Below are positions 1 to 8,318 of a stretch of DNA of 64,000 bases, in pieces. The notes under the pieces were generated by a model. The model was not told where the DNA came from and did no database searches. It saw only the letters and a list, made by a program, of their open reading frames with translations. Both the position numbers and the translations under genes were made by a program. Within the stretch, counting starts at the first letter, position 1. The number at the start of each line of letters is the position of its first letter. The stretch comes from Paraburkholderia aromaticivorans (GTDB taxonomy: Bacteria > Pseudomonadota > Gammaproteobacteria > Burkholderiales > Burkholderiaceae), in assembly GCF_002278075.1 (NCBI RefSeq), contig NZ_CP022989.1, forward strand, positions 124,001-188,000, given 5' to 3'.

Positions 1-80
1 AGAGATGTTTGTCTGGCATGTTCTGTCCTCGACCAGGAGTGTCCATGCCGTGCGCGCGCTGGTCGCTTGTAAGCGCCACG

Positions 81-521
81 TTACGAATTTCCGGGTCGAC
101 CGGTTTTGACCGTTTCGACAGCCGAAATTGCCGCGAGCAGCCGCTTCGCCGATGCCGCCTCGAGCAGAATCAGTCCCGCGCGCAGAAGCTCACTTTTCCT
201 GACCGACACGCCCGCGTCGAGGCACGTCTGTTTCAATGCTGCGATTTTGTCGTAGTCGGATTTCGGCATTGTGAAACTGTCGCGCACGACCTTCTCCTTC
301 TTCACACGCTTCGCCTTGTCCTCTACGGCTCCGCCAGTTGGCGTCGCGTCGACCGCTAGCACCCGCTTTGGTTTTTTCGTCTTTGTCGGGGCAGCCCGAG
401 TATCAGTGGTTACCGCGTCCGGCGCCTCTGCTTGCGTCTCATCGGCTGCTGCACGTCCATTGCCATTCTTCGGAAAGTGAAACGCCTTCTTCGTCGGCTT
501 CCTGATACGGGGTTCAATCAT
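81..521 (-). CDS. Ribbon-helix-helix-like DNA-binding protein, hypothetical
   Basis: This 146-residue protein has a basic, Lys/Ala/Thr-rich disordered N-terminal half (about residues 1-75). A compact C-terminal domain follows, with a short strand (VVRDSFTMP) and two helices (KSDYDKIAALKQ..., VRKSELLRAGLILLEAAS). That layout is what a ribbon-helix-helix repressor shows, so a DNA-binding role is inferred from architecture only. I chose the ATG at 521 because GGAG lies six bases upstream; a TTG at 539 is the longest alternative. A perfect 11-bp inverted repeat (540-568) sits immediately upstream and would be a natural autoregulatory operator. No functional partner is adjacent. Confidence 0.6.
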   Translation of the reverse strand: MIEPRIRKPTKKAFHFPKNGNGRAAADETQAEAPDAVTTDTRAAPTKTKKPKRVLAVDATPTGGAVEDKAKRVKKEKVVRDSFTMPKSDYDKIAALKQTCLDAGVSVRKSELLRAGLILLEAASAKRLLAAISAVETVKTGRPGNS

Positions 522-539
522 GGCCATCTCCAGCCTCAA

Positions 540-568
540 TAAACGATATAAACAGTATATATCGTTTA
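540..568. promoter_or_regulatory. Perfect palindrome upstream of the RHH-like gene
   Basis: The arms taaacgatata and tatatcgttta are exact reverse complements separated by 7 bases. The AT-rich repeat lies just ahead of the start of the RHH-like gene in otherwise GC-rich sequence. It may be an operator bound by that protein; the function is inferred from position and symmetry. Confidence 0.5.
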
Positions 569-929
569 TGAGTCTTTTCCCGGCTTTGTGGTGAGCGCCC
601 CGCGAGGCGCCGACTGGAAAGCTGTCCGTAGACCTGTTTGCAAGGCTGTGGAATCACATAGACAAGTTCAGCAAGCCGCCGATGTGACCGGATTCGTACA
701 ATGCGAGCGTTAGCCACGCATCCAGGTTCTGACGATAAAGATTCTAGGGAGTAAGCACACTGGAATAAGCACACCTTCTTTCGAAAGACAGCTGGGTATG
801 TTCAGACAAGACGAGGATAACCAGTTTGCGTCAACCATAGGATGATTCAATTTGCACGGAGGCCGACAACGTCGTTTAATCGACTTCCAGCTGGCTCCCA
901 TCACTCTTGCAGCACGCCCGGAGCGCACA
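569..929. other. Intergenic stretch, no gene seen
   Basis: Both strands carry short open frames here, but none has a plausible ribosome binding site or a recognisable product. It separates the divergent RHH-like and DUF3562 genes and probably holds both promoters. Confidence 0.4.
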
Positions 930-1127
930 ATGGCCGACCTTAACTTTGAAGACGTCGTCAAGGCAATCGCCTCTGACACCAATACCCCAACCGAGACCGT
1001 ATCGAGGATGTACGCCGAGACGTGGGCTCAATACAGTGACGGGGCGCGTGTCCTGGACTACCTGACAGTCCTGGTCGCTAAACGTGTCCGGGAAAACCTT
1101 CGCGGGGTTTCGCAAGACAGGCACTAG
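930..1127 (+). CDS. DUF3562 family small protein
   Basis: The 65-residue product starts MADLNFEDVV and contains IASDTNTPTETVSRMYAETWAQ and ARVLDYLTVLVAKRVRENL in two segments, the signature of the short DUF3562 proteins common in Burkholderiaceae. Their function is unknown. The ATG at 930 is preferred over an upstream in-frame ATG at 852 because the family begins close to this Met and the extra 26 residues look non-coding. The gene stands alone, divergent from the RHH-like gene. Confidence 0.75.
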   Translation: MADLNFEDVVKAIASDTNTPTETVSRMYAETWAQYSDGARVLDYLTVLVAKRVRENLRGVSQDRH

Positions 1128-1471
1128 ACCGCCGCCACAGAGTTTCATCCAGTCGATTCGCGGCATCCTGCATCATCAGATGCTTTCTCATAACCAGTTC
1201 GTTATCCTTACATCTGCTGCGCGCCTGATGTTGAGAAATACAGTCTGATGAGCGGCTTTCGGTATCGCCGCATGTATCGTGTCATGATACGTACGGTAGG
1301 CGCCGACTACGACACCGGCATTTCAAGTGTGCGAGGAACGGTATCAACGGTACTGGAACTCCTCACGAGGTCGCTGTCAACTGACGTGTCTCGCCGAAAG
1401 GAGGAAACGAAAATCCGGCGAAAAAATCACACTCGCTCTGGAATGTGCAAGCAAGCTGCTTCCTTGGCCGA
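1128..1471. other. Intergenic stretch, no gene seen
   Basis: Roughly 340 bases between the DUF3562 gene and the end of the CHAD gene. The short frames present have no supporting start signal or recognisable domain. Confidence 0.4.
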
Positions 1472-2407
1472 TTAGCCCGTCGTCCTGCGCAGGATTTCAC
1501 GTGCGGCGCGCATGTGGCGCTTTCTCAGTTCTTCCAGAAAGCCCACGGCCGCCTCGACCGTCTTCGGCTCGCCGAGCTGGAACGAATACTCCCGCAATAG
1601 TGTCTCGCTTGTGACGACGTCGTTGAGTTTGCCAAGTTCGTCCTGCACGGACGTCAGGCGTGCGATGCCATCCTCATGGCTACCGTCAAGGACTGGCGAA
1701 AAGAACTCCAGCAGATATCGCAGCTTCTTCCCGGCGATTCGTACGTCGTGAAGCGTCGCGTAGCCTACCCCTTCCTGCAAGGCAACTCTTTTCACTCTTT
1801 TCATGAGCGCTTTCTCAGCCGATTCCACACGTTCCCGCGCAAACGCGTCAATCGTGGGGCTGACGGCACGCAAATCCAGCTGGTGTCGGGCGCCTGTCAG
1901 TGCGCGCTCGATTATCCGCTCGACACCGGCGTTCCCGATTGTCTTTCGACTGAACGACAGCGCTGCGGCACGATGCTCGTCGACGAATTCGAGAAGTGAA
2001 GCAAATTCGTGCATCGACTGTTCGGCCGATAGCAGGTCGCGCAGGACATCCCAGTCGCGCGTTTTGCCTGCGGCATTGGCCAGCGATTTGAACTCGCCCC
2101 GTTGCAGCTCCGAGTCTTGCCGGTCGAGCAGTGGCTGGTATGCCCACCAGAGCGACCGCAAACGACGGAGCGAGACGCGAAGCTTGTGGAGGATTTCAGG
2201 GTCCGCGTCCAGATGCAATGCGTGAGCGCGCCGCACTGCATCCGAAGAAACTGACGTCGCCAGACAAGCAAACGCGTCGGCCGCCGACATGGTCCGGGTT
2301 ATCGAATTCCCTCTCTTTCCCTCGTCGCCGGGGTTAGGTGTACATGCTCGTGCTGCTGTCGACACGTGTATGTTGGAACTCATTTTCCGGAATACCTGCG
2401 AACACAT
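1472..2407 (-). CDS. CHAD domain protein
   Basis: The protein (up to 311 residues) is a single CHAD domain: helical, with conserved His and basic residues in ILHKLRVSLRRLRSLWWAY near the N-terminus and LHDVRIAGKKLRYLLEFF in the second half. CHAD domains bind polyphosphate through these basic clusters and often accompany CYTH or other polyphosphate enzymes; none is adjacent here. The start is uncertain: ATGs at 2407, 2383 and 2290 are all in frame, none has a strong ribosome binding site, and the domain itself begins near the 2290 Met. An IS21 element inserted about 50 bases upstream and may have displaced its promoter. Confidence 0.85.
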   Translation of the reverse strand: MCSQVFRKMSSNIHVSTAARACTPNPGDEGKRGNSITRTMSAADAFACLATSVSSDAVRRAHALHLDADPEILHKLRVSLRRLRSLWWAYQPLLDRQDSELQRGEFKSLANAAGKTRDWDVLRDLLSAEQSMHEFASLLEFVDEHRAAALSFSRKTIGNAGVERIIERALTGARHQLDLRAVSPTIDAFARERVESAEKALMKRVKRVALQEGVGYATLHDVRIAGKKLRYLLEFFSPVLDGSHEDGIARLTSVQDELGKLNDVVTSETLLREYSFQLGEPKTVEAAVGFLEELRKRHMRAAREILRRTTG

Positions 2408-2454
2408 TATTGTCGACAGAGATAGCGAGCGGCCGGTACGTCCGCACTTGCGAA

Positions 2455-2459
2455 TTCCA
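2455..2459. repeat. IS21 target site duplication, left copy (ttcca)
   Basis: The five bases ttcca directly precede the left end of the IS21 element and recur directly after its right end at 5128-5132. IS21 transposition normally leaves short direct duplications of 4-8 bp. Confidence 0.85.
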
Positions 2460-2465
2460 TGTCAC

Positions 2466-2610
2466 GGATCGGCGTAATGAGGCCATTCCGGGATCGGCGT
2501 AATCGAGCCACCAGATGATCGCCGTAATCGAGCCAGTGCAGGATCGGCATATTGGAGCCACTCGATGATCGGCGTATAGGAGCCACCTCAGGATCGGCGT
2601 AATCGGGCCA
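2466..2610. repeat. Six tandem 25-bp terminal repeats at the IS21 left end
   Basis: The motif ggatcggcgtaatcgagcca, with small variations, starts at 2466, 2491, 2516, 2541, 2566 and 2591, an exact 25-bp period. IS21-family transposases recognise such subterminal repeats. The regular spacing, a little over two helical turns, would present all copies on similar faces of the DNA. Confidence 0.9.
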
Positions 2611-2703
2611 CTTGACCGGCTCGTTGTTATGTCGGGCTGCAGCCCGAAACGCATTTCGAATTTCCGCAACCCGGTACCTTCGGATTCTTTGCCCGGAGGG
2701 CCG

Positions 2704-4248
2704 ATGAGTAGAAGGAGGTTCGAAGTGTTTGAGTATCGACAGGTCCTGGCGCGCATGCGTCAGGGCGATTCTGACCGCGACATTGCCGGCGCGCGCCTGA
2801 TGGGGCGCAGCAAGCTGAAGACTGTACGGCAGGTCGCGCTTAACCAGGGCTGGCTCGATCCCGGGCGCCCTTTGCCAGACGACGCCGAACTCGCTGGCAT
2901 CTTCGGCCGCAATCCGAAGCTGCCCCGCAGTTGCGTCTCCACGCTTGAGCCGTTTCGCGATCTGGTGCGCGGCTGGTTCGATGCCGACGTACAAGGCACG
3001 ACGATCTTCAGCGCGCTGCAACGCAACCACGGTTACAGCGGCAGCTATTCGGCGGTACGCCGCTTCCTGCTGCACCTGAAGGCTGAGCGAGGCGTCGCTG
3101 CGACGACCATCCTTGAGTGGGCGCCAGCTGACGCCGTGCAGGTGGACTTCGGCGCCGGGCCGGTGCTCACACACGAGTCGGGCATTCCGCTCAAGACGTG
3201 GATCTTCGTCATGACCCTGTGCTGGTCGCGGCATCAGTACGCCGAGATTGTGCTCGACCAGACGGTCGAGACATGGCTGGCCTGCCATAGGCGTGCGTTC
3301 GAATGGTTCGGTGGCTGCCCAGGTCGCGTCATCATCGACAATGCGAAGTGCGCGATCACGAAGGCCTGCATGTACGATCCCGAGGTACAGCGCTCGTATG
3401 CTTCGGCTGCCGAAGCGTACAGTTTCCGGATTGACGCATGTCCGCCACGGGATCCGCAAAAAAAAGGAATCGTTGAATCGGGCGTCAAATACGTCAAACG
3501 ATCCTTCGTGCCGCTGCGCGAGTTCCGCGATCTGGCCGATGCCAACCGGCAGTTGCGTGACTGGGTAATGCAGCAGGCCGGTGTACGCGATCACGGCACA
3601 ACACGTCAACAGCCGCTGGCGCGCTTCGCCATCGAGAAGCCCCTGCTCACGGCACTGCCCGATGTGCCGCCGGTGCTCGCGGTGTGGAGCGAGGTCAAGG
3701 TACATACGGATGGGCACGTCGTCTACAAGAAGGTGCTGTACTCCGTGCCATTCACGCTGGTCGGCAAGCAATTGTGGCTGAAGGCGACCGACACGGTGGT
3801 GCAGGTGTTCCACCGGCATGAGCTCGTCGCGACACACGCTCGCAAGCGCAAGCCCGGCGATCGCTCGACAGTACGGGAGCACCAGCCACCTGAAGCGCAG
3901 GCCTGGCTCGAGCACGACCCGCAGTGGTGTCTGGCCCGGGCAAAGGAGATCGGGCCGGCCTGCCACGCAGTGATTCTCGCGCTGTTCAACGACAAGGTAC
4001 TCGTGAACCTGCGCGGCGCGCAGGGCATCGTGCGTATGCGCGAGAAGTACGGCGATGCACGACTGAACGCCGCCTGCGAACGCGCACTCACGTTCTCCAG
4101 CCCGAAGTACCGCACCATCAAGACCATTCTCGACAAGGGGCTGGACAGCCAGCCTGCGGCGGCCCCCGCGCAAACGCCGGCGCCCGCCGACACCTATCTG
4201 AACGGCGGCCGCTTCGGCCGCGATCTCCAATCTATCCTGCTGCATTGA
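2704..4248 (+). CDS. istA: IS21 transposase IstA
   Basis: The 514-residue DDE recombinase has an N-terminal helix-turn-helix (about residues 10-50) and a retroviral-integrase-like core. The catalytic triad is visible at D148 (VQVDFGAG), D212 (VIIDNAK) and E258 (KKGIVESG). It cuts and joins the element ends with the help of IstB. The ATG at 2704 follows cccggaggg, a good ribosome binding site; an upstream in-frame ATG at 2629 would begin inside the terminal repeat zone. The stop is five bases before the istB start, so the two are co-translated. Confidence 0.95.
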   Translation: MSRRRFEVFEYRQVLARMRQGDSDRDIAGARLMGRSKLKTVRQVALNQGWLDPGRPLPDDAELAGIFGRNPKLPRSCVSTLEPFRDLVRGWFDADVQGTTIFSALQRNHGYSGSYSAVRRFLLHLKAERGVAATTILEWAPADAVQVDFGAGPVLTHESGIPLKTWIFVMTLCWSRHQYAEIVLDQTVETWLACHRRAFEWFGGCPGRVIIDNAKCAITKACMYDPEVQRSYASAAEAYSFRIDACPPRDPQKKGIVESGVKYVKRSFVPLREFRDLADANRQLRDWVMQQAGVRDHGTTRQQPLARFAIEKPLLTALPDVPPVLAVWSEVKVHTDGHVVYKKVLYSVPFTLVGKQLWLKATDTVVQVFHRHELVATHARKRKPGDRSTVREHQPPEAQAWLEHDPQWCLARAKEIGPACHAVILALFNDKVLVNLRGAQGIVRMREKYGDARLNAACERALTFSSPKYRTIKTILDKGLDSQPAAAPAQTPAPADTYLNGGRFGRDLQSILLH

Positions 4249-4253
4249 ACACC

Positions 4254-5042
4254 ATGAATCCGAGTCCAGAACTGAATTCCATCCTCAAGCAACTGCGCCT
4301 GTCGGGCATCCTCGACTCGCTCGAGCAGCGCAACCGCCAGGCCATCGACGGGCAGCTCGCCTACACCGAGTTCCTCGCCATGTTGCTGCATGACGAGGTC
4401 GCGCGGCGCGACCAGAAGAAGCTCGGCGCGCGGCTCGCCCGCGCCGGTTTCGCGCTGGGCAAGACGCTCGAGAGCTTCAACTTCGACCTGCTGCCTAAAC
4501 TCAATCGAGCACACATTCACGATCTGGCCACGGGCCGCTACATCGACGAGAAGGTCTGCATTCTGATGGTCGGCCAAACGGGCGTCGGCAAGTCGCACCT
4601 GGCTCAGGCCCTGGGCCACTGCGCTGCCCGCCAGGGGCGCGACGTGTTGTTCATCACGCAGACTGACCTGCTCAAGAAACTGCACGCGGCGCGCGCCACA
4701 GGCCTTTACGAGCGCAAGTTCCAGCAGTTCGTGCGCTCGCCCCTGCTGATCATTGACGACTTCGCGCTCAAACCCCTGCATCCGCCCCACGACGAAGACT
4801 TCCACGATCTGATCGCCGCGAGGTATGAGAAGGCCGCGACGGTCTTGACTTCAAATCTCGACTTCAGTGAATGGGGCGACGCATTCCCCGATAACCGCAT
4901 TCTTGGCGCCGCTACGCTTGACCGGTTACGCCACGGCGCCTATCGGGTAGTGATCGAGGGCGAGAGCTTCCGCAAGCCCAAACCAATGCCTGAAAATGGC
5001 GAAAACGCCGTTGCAAAATCCGGCAAAAAACCGCATTCTTGA
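4254..5042 (+). CDS. istB: IS21 AAA+ ATPase helper IstB
   Basis: The 262-residue protein is an IstB/DnaC-type AAA+ ATPase, the usual length for the family. The Walker A motif GQTGVGKS is at residues 107-114, Walker B is LLIIDDF, and an N-terminal helical region mediates IstA or DNA contacts. IstB bends target DNA and activates IstA. The frame stays open well upstream of 4254, overlapping istA, but homology begins at MNPSPELNSILKQLRL, so that ATG is taken as the start. The gene lies within the intact element. Confidence 0.95.
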   Translation: MNPSPELNSILKQLRLSGILDSLEQRNRQAIDGQLAYTEFLAMLLHDEVARRDQKKLGARLARAGFALGKTLESFNFDLLPKLNRAHIHDLATGRYIDEKVCILMVGQTGVGKSHLAQALGHCAARQGRDVLFITQTDLLKKLHAARATGLYERKFQQFVRSPLLIIDDFALKPLHPPHDEDFHDLIAARYEKAATVLTSNLDFSEWGDAFPDNRILGAATLDRLRHGAYRVVIEGESFRKPKPMPENGENAVAKSGKKPHS

Positions 5043-5084
5043 GTCCCTTCGAAATCGCGTTTCGGGGCCACTTCTGGTGGCCTC

Positions 5085-5127
5085 ATTATGCCGATCATCC
5101 CCGGCGCGATTACGCCGATCCGTGACA
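5085..5127. repeat. Inverted terminal repeats at the IS21 right end
   Basis: Two inverted copies of the left-end motif occur here (attatgccgatca and attacgccgatcc), offset by 24 bases. The outer one is part of the perfect 19-bp inverted end. The right end has two copies against six at the left. Confidence 0.85.
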
Positions 5128-5132
5128 TTCCA
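5128..5132. repeat. IS21 target site duplication, right copy (ttcca)
   Basis: Direct copy of the five bases that precede the element at 2455-2459. Confidence 0.85.
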
Positions 5133-5284
5133 CGAACCGCTATGGTTTCGGACGCTATCGCCCCACCTGATTAAATCGTACAACGATAAGTTGCCGAAAG
5201 CCAATTGAGCTCTGCCTTACCAGGAGGGTTGCGGAAAATCCCGCCATACCAATAAGTGCATAACGAAAATACCGGGTCGAAGGC

Positions 5285-5515
5285 CTAAACCTCACAAGGT
5301 TGTGGTTGCGGCAATACAAGCAGCGCGTTGGCGGCCTGAGCGACGACCGGTACAGCTTGCGTTGAAGGCGCGGTCGTTGCCTTGGACATCGGAAGAATGC
5401 CGGTCATCGCAGCGATGCCAGTCGCACTAGCCAGGACAACGGCCACTGCCCGGGCTGCAAACAGACGGTGGATACGACCGCCTTGCGGCAAACTGGAAGT
5501 CAGGTTGGTATTCAT
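5285..5515 (-). CDS. Small membrane or secreted protein, unknown function
   Basis: This 76-residue protein has a basic N-terminus (MNTNLTSSLPQGGRIHRLFAAR) followed by one hydrophobic segment (AVAVVLASATGIAAMTGIL), then an Ala/Pro/Val-rich tail ending in CEV. It could be a single-pass membrane protein or be secreted after signal cleavage. The start is well supported by GGAG six to seven bases upstream of the ATG. I do not recognise the family. It lies between the IS21 element and the VIT-family gene, both of which could be unrelated to it. Confidence 0.5.
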   Translation of the reverse strand: MNTNLTSSLPQGGRIHRLFAARAVAVVLASATGIAAMTGILPMSKATTAPSTQAVPVVAQAANALLVLPQPQPCEV

Positions 5516-5667
5516 GTCGCGCTCCGTTGACGTGTGTCAGCAAGAACGCCAGACGCGACAAACCGGTGGGCGTAAGACCTCGATATTTGTAAGCAGTCTT
5601 GGCGTTTCCCGGCTGTCTTTCGGCAGCGTTGTCCCGGACGTATCGCTTTCAGATGGCGTCCGGCGCT

Positions 5668-6363
5668 TCAGGCAACCGCTCCGAACAAGGCACCGACACC
5701 TGAGGACACGCCCATGGCTAAGGCGCTCCAGAATACCACCCGGATAACACCCGGGCCGACTTTCGCCCCGCCAGCTTTCGCGGCCAAGCCACCCAGGGCC
5801 GCCAGCGAAACAAGAGCAGAGACGACGATGGCCGGCAGTAGTACGGCTTCGGGCGCGAGTGCGGCAACGATAACCGGCAACGCGGCGCCAACCGCAAAGC
5901 TGCCGGCAGAAGCCAGTGCTGCTTGCAGAGGACGGGCGGCAGTGACCTCCGAGATGCCCAGTTCATCGCGAGCATGAGCACCCAGCGCATCGTGCGCCAT
6001 CAGCTTTTCGGCAACCTGCCTCGCAAGCGGCAAATCCAGGCCCCGCCGCACATAGATTGCCGTCAATTCTCGATGCTCGCGGGAGAGGTCGGCATCGAGC
6101 TCCGCCCGCTCCTGGACCAGCGCCGCCTTCTCCGTATCCGCCTGCGAGGAAACCGAGACGTATTCTCCCGTCGCCATCGACATGGCCCCTGCAGCCAGGC
6201 CGGCCACAGCCGTCAGCACTACGCTTCCGTGAGTAGTGTGCGCGGAGGCTACGCCGGCAACGAGGCTGGCCGTTGAGACAATCCCGTCGTTGGCGCCCAG
6301 TACAGCGGCACGCAACCAGCTAATGGATTCCAGACGGTGCTGCTCCTCATGCCGAACAGGCAT
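5668..6363 (-). CDS. VIT1/CCC1 family iron/manganese transporter
   Basis: The 231-residue integral membrane protein begins MPVRHEEQHRLESISWLRAAVLGANDGIVSTASLVAG, the conserved opening of VIT/CCC1 proteins, including the ANDGIVS turn of the first membrane helix. A second hydrophobic helix (VLTAVAGLAAGAMSMATGEYVSVSSQ), a charged cytosolic region (about residues 75-125) and three further helices follow. Family members move Fe2+ or Mn2+ out of the cytosol; the exact substrate here is not shown. The ATG at 6363 has a strong GGAGGAG upstream, which excludes the 67 extra in-frame residues. No metal-responsive regulator is visible nearby. Confidence 0.9.
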   Translation of the reverse strand: MPVRHEEQHRLESISWLRAAVLGANDGIVSTASLVAGVASAHTTHGSVVLTAVAGLAAGAMSMATGEYVSVSSQADTEKAALVQERAELDADLSREHRELTAIYVRRGLDLPLARQVAEKLMAHDALGAHARDELGISEVTAARPLQAALASAGSFAVGAALPVIVAALAPEAVLLPAIVVSALVSLAALGGLAAKAGGAKVGPGVIRVVFWSALAMGVSSGVGALFGAVA

Positions 6364-6654
6364 AACTCCTCCAGGTTTGAAATGTTGATTCACTGGCTCA
6401 CAGCGGTGGATGCAGTGGCAGTCGTTTGCTGAAGCTGTTATGGGGGTGCAGTGCACCCGTTCGCTGGCTCGTGACGCCCATCCCGCGGCATTTCGTGCCA
6501 GCGCAGACGGGTCTCGCAATTCGCGCAGCAGCTTTGCCCCCCTACTCGACCGGTCGGTACTCACCTGACCACGTCAGCGGCTATTCATATTCTTCCATTT
6601 GCGTATTTGATTGCGTGTGCGAAAGCATCCAGCGCATAAGCCGGGCTTCCCGTC

Positions 6655-6966
6655 CTAGGTTGTAAGAGATATACCACAGTATCGCGAAGGTCCGGCCCCT
6701 CCGCAGCACGTCCCAATGACCACATCCATTTCCGGAGCAGAAGGGCCGACGAACGGGCCCCAAGTCTTTGCCCGTAGCTTGCCTAGTCCGGAAATCATGG
6801 GGCGCCGCTGCTCAAGCGTCCGTAGACTCATATCGACTGCCGGCTCGATGTCAGCACTGAATGCATCGAATCGCAGGCCGCCAAGTTTGCGCAGCAATGC
6901 CTCGACCATGACGCCAAGAGCGGAATTTCCGCGACACGAGAACAGGACGTTGCATTTCTGAACCAT
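6655..6966 (-). pseudogene. Degenerate low-molecular-weight phosphatase (arsenate reductase-like)
   Basis: The 103-residue frame aligns with the N-terminal two thirds of the intact paralogue at 16412-16921 (VLFSCRGNSALG against VLFLCRGNSARS; EALLRKLGGLRFDAFSA against EALLRELAGHRFEAFSA). The catalytic CX5R loop is broken: the Arg at position 17 is Leu. The C-terminal part, including the DP acid motif, is missing. It can therefore not be an active phosphatase or arsenate reductase. Partial upstream similarity (gaattct...ccgtgaca) to the intact copy suggests an old segmental duplication followed by decay. Confidence 0.75.
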
Positions 6967-7217
6967 AGAACGCCCCAGTCATATTCTGGCGATAAATTTT
7001 TGCGAGAATTCTAAAGGGAACATTTTTCGCTGCCGTGACATCCCTTCTTCGAAGACGTCCGAAAGTTCAGGCTCTTCGCGCCAGGCGCGAGGGTTTCACA
7101 TCCTGCGAGCAGTCACAGGCCTTTTAAGGAGCGTGGCCCTGATGCTCTGCCAGGCCACTTTCTAGATTTACGCCGCCAATCCTCTGGACGCGTGGTGCTT
7201 TACCTTTACCGCAAGAC

Positions 7218-7580
7218 ATGACATCGAAAGAAACTGGTCAAGCGAACCAAAACCGCACCGTGACCCAAATTGCGGCCGACTTCGCGGAGCTTCTGGCGAC
7301 ACGACTATCATTCATTGAGGCAAGCCGGAGGTTCGAACTGTTGTGGGACGAGGCGAACGCGGCGGCGAGTCGTCTGTTAGAAAACGGTCTCGGGCACGGC
7401 TATATCGCCTTGCTCAGGCCAATGCACGCAGAGTTCAGTTCTCGCTTTCCAGATAGCGACGACACGGATTGGATGGGGACCAGGTCGGCAACGGCAAACG
7501 CCGCGATGCAGGCAGCCAGTAAGGTCTTGACAATGCATGAGCGTTCGACGACGCCGTCACAAATTGATATATGCCGTTGA
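7218..7580 (+). CDS. Hypothetical protein
   Basis: The 120-residue frame has a polar N-terminus and an amphipathic helical body (QIAADFAELLATRLSFIEASRRF...ASRLLENGLGHGYIALLRPMHAEF). Composition is protein-like and a Met start is present, but there is no convincing ribosome binding site and I do not recognise a family. An overlapping frame runs on the opposite strand (7400-7891) and looks less natural. The gene stands alone between the dead phosphatase and the chemotaxis receptor. Confidence 0.4.
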   Translation: MTSKETGQANQNRTVTQIAADFAELLATRLSFIEASRRFELLWDEANAAASRLLENGLGHGYIALLRPMHAEFSSRFPDSDDTDWMGTRSATANAAMQAASKVLTMHERSTTPSQIDICR

Positions 7581-8318
7581 TGCGAGTGTGTCGCCAACCC
7601 ATCAGGACAATGTCGGGACCTGCCATTCAAAAGACCAACAAACCCGGGAATCTGCGGGCTCGCTCCCGGGCGGTGCGGGTCGTTGCCGATGACGAGTGGG
7701 CCAACGAGCAGCACAAGACAATTGTCGTCAGATGGGACCGGGTGCGCCCTCGTTCTGTAACCCGAGACGAGACGCACCTGTTCGCGCCTGGTCAAGTCAG
7801 CGCCAACGTCATCGACAACCACTTCTCTTATCCGACGTTCACGATAATGCACGCGGCAGGTCTCGCTATCGGCAGCGGTCAGCGCTGGCATCTACGGAAA
7901 CCGGCTTGGCAGGGAGGACTCTAGGGGATGAACGGCGCTGGGAAACCCGCTGCTCAGGCGCAATGGGCTTGAACAACTTACGCGGGCGACATGGATGCGT
8001 CTGCGTCTCCGATGGCCACAGCGGCCATGACGCCGACGAGGCCCTGTGCCCTACGCCCCGCGTCAGCCGACCTGTCGCTTCGTACACCCGTGCTTAAGAC
8101 GCCACGTCGAGCAACGCTATCCAGCCTCACAGAACTGACGCCTCCTATGCGCACCAAATCCGTGCATTGCGTCACAAAACATTCACTGAATATCGTGCGA
8201 CGCCGGCCGTAAACAAGACGCACGCCACGCTGATGGCTGCGCTCCGCCACAAGTCCTGTATGAACCCGCGTGTGCTAGCCGCCCGCCCACCGAATTGCGA
8301 AGTATGCAGCCCCCCGCC
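7581..8318. other. Gene-poor stretch
   Basis: About 740 bases with no recognised gene. A plus-strand frame from an ATG at 7613 (MSGPAIQKTNKPG...) reaches 7924 with aggaca just upstream and could encode a 103-residue protein, but it has no recognisable domain and I rate it at most one chance in four. The rest, up to the chemotaxis gene, shows nothing. Confidence 0.35.

Larger units (their letters stand above)
2460..5127 (+). mobile_element. IS21 family insertion sequence, intact
   Basis: A 2668-bp element bounded by perfect 19-bp inverted ends (tgtcacggatcggcgtaat at 2460-2478 and its reverse complement at 5109-5127), flanked by a 5-bp direct repeat ttcca. It carries istA and istB in tandem with the usual tight spacing. 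Both reading frames are open and catalytic motifs are intact, so it is potentially active. Multiple terminal repeats inside both ends, a hallmark of IS21, are present. The insertion lies between the CHAD gene and a small membrane-protein gene. Confidence 0.95.

Noticed and set aside
2460..2615. Regularly spaced repeats that could be mistaken for a CRISPR array
   Set aside because: The 25-bp period includes the repeat itself with almost no unique spacer, and the copies are IS21 terminal repeats next to istA.
2407..4245. Long minus-strand open frame of 612 codons
   Set aside because: It is the antisense shadow of istA, whose DDE motifs and start signal are clear on the plus strand.
7400..7891. 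163-codon minus-strand frame
   Set aside because: No start signal or domain, and its composition mirrors the plus-strand frames; not credible as a gene.
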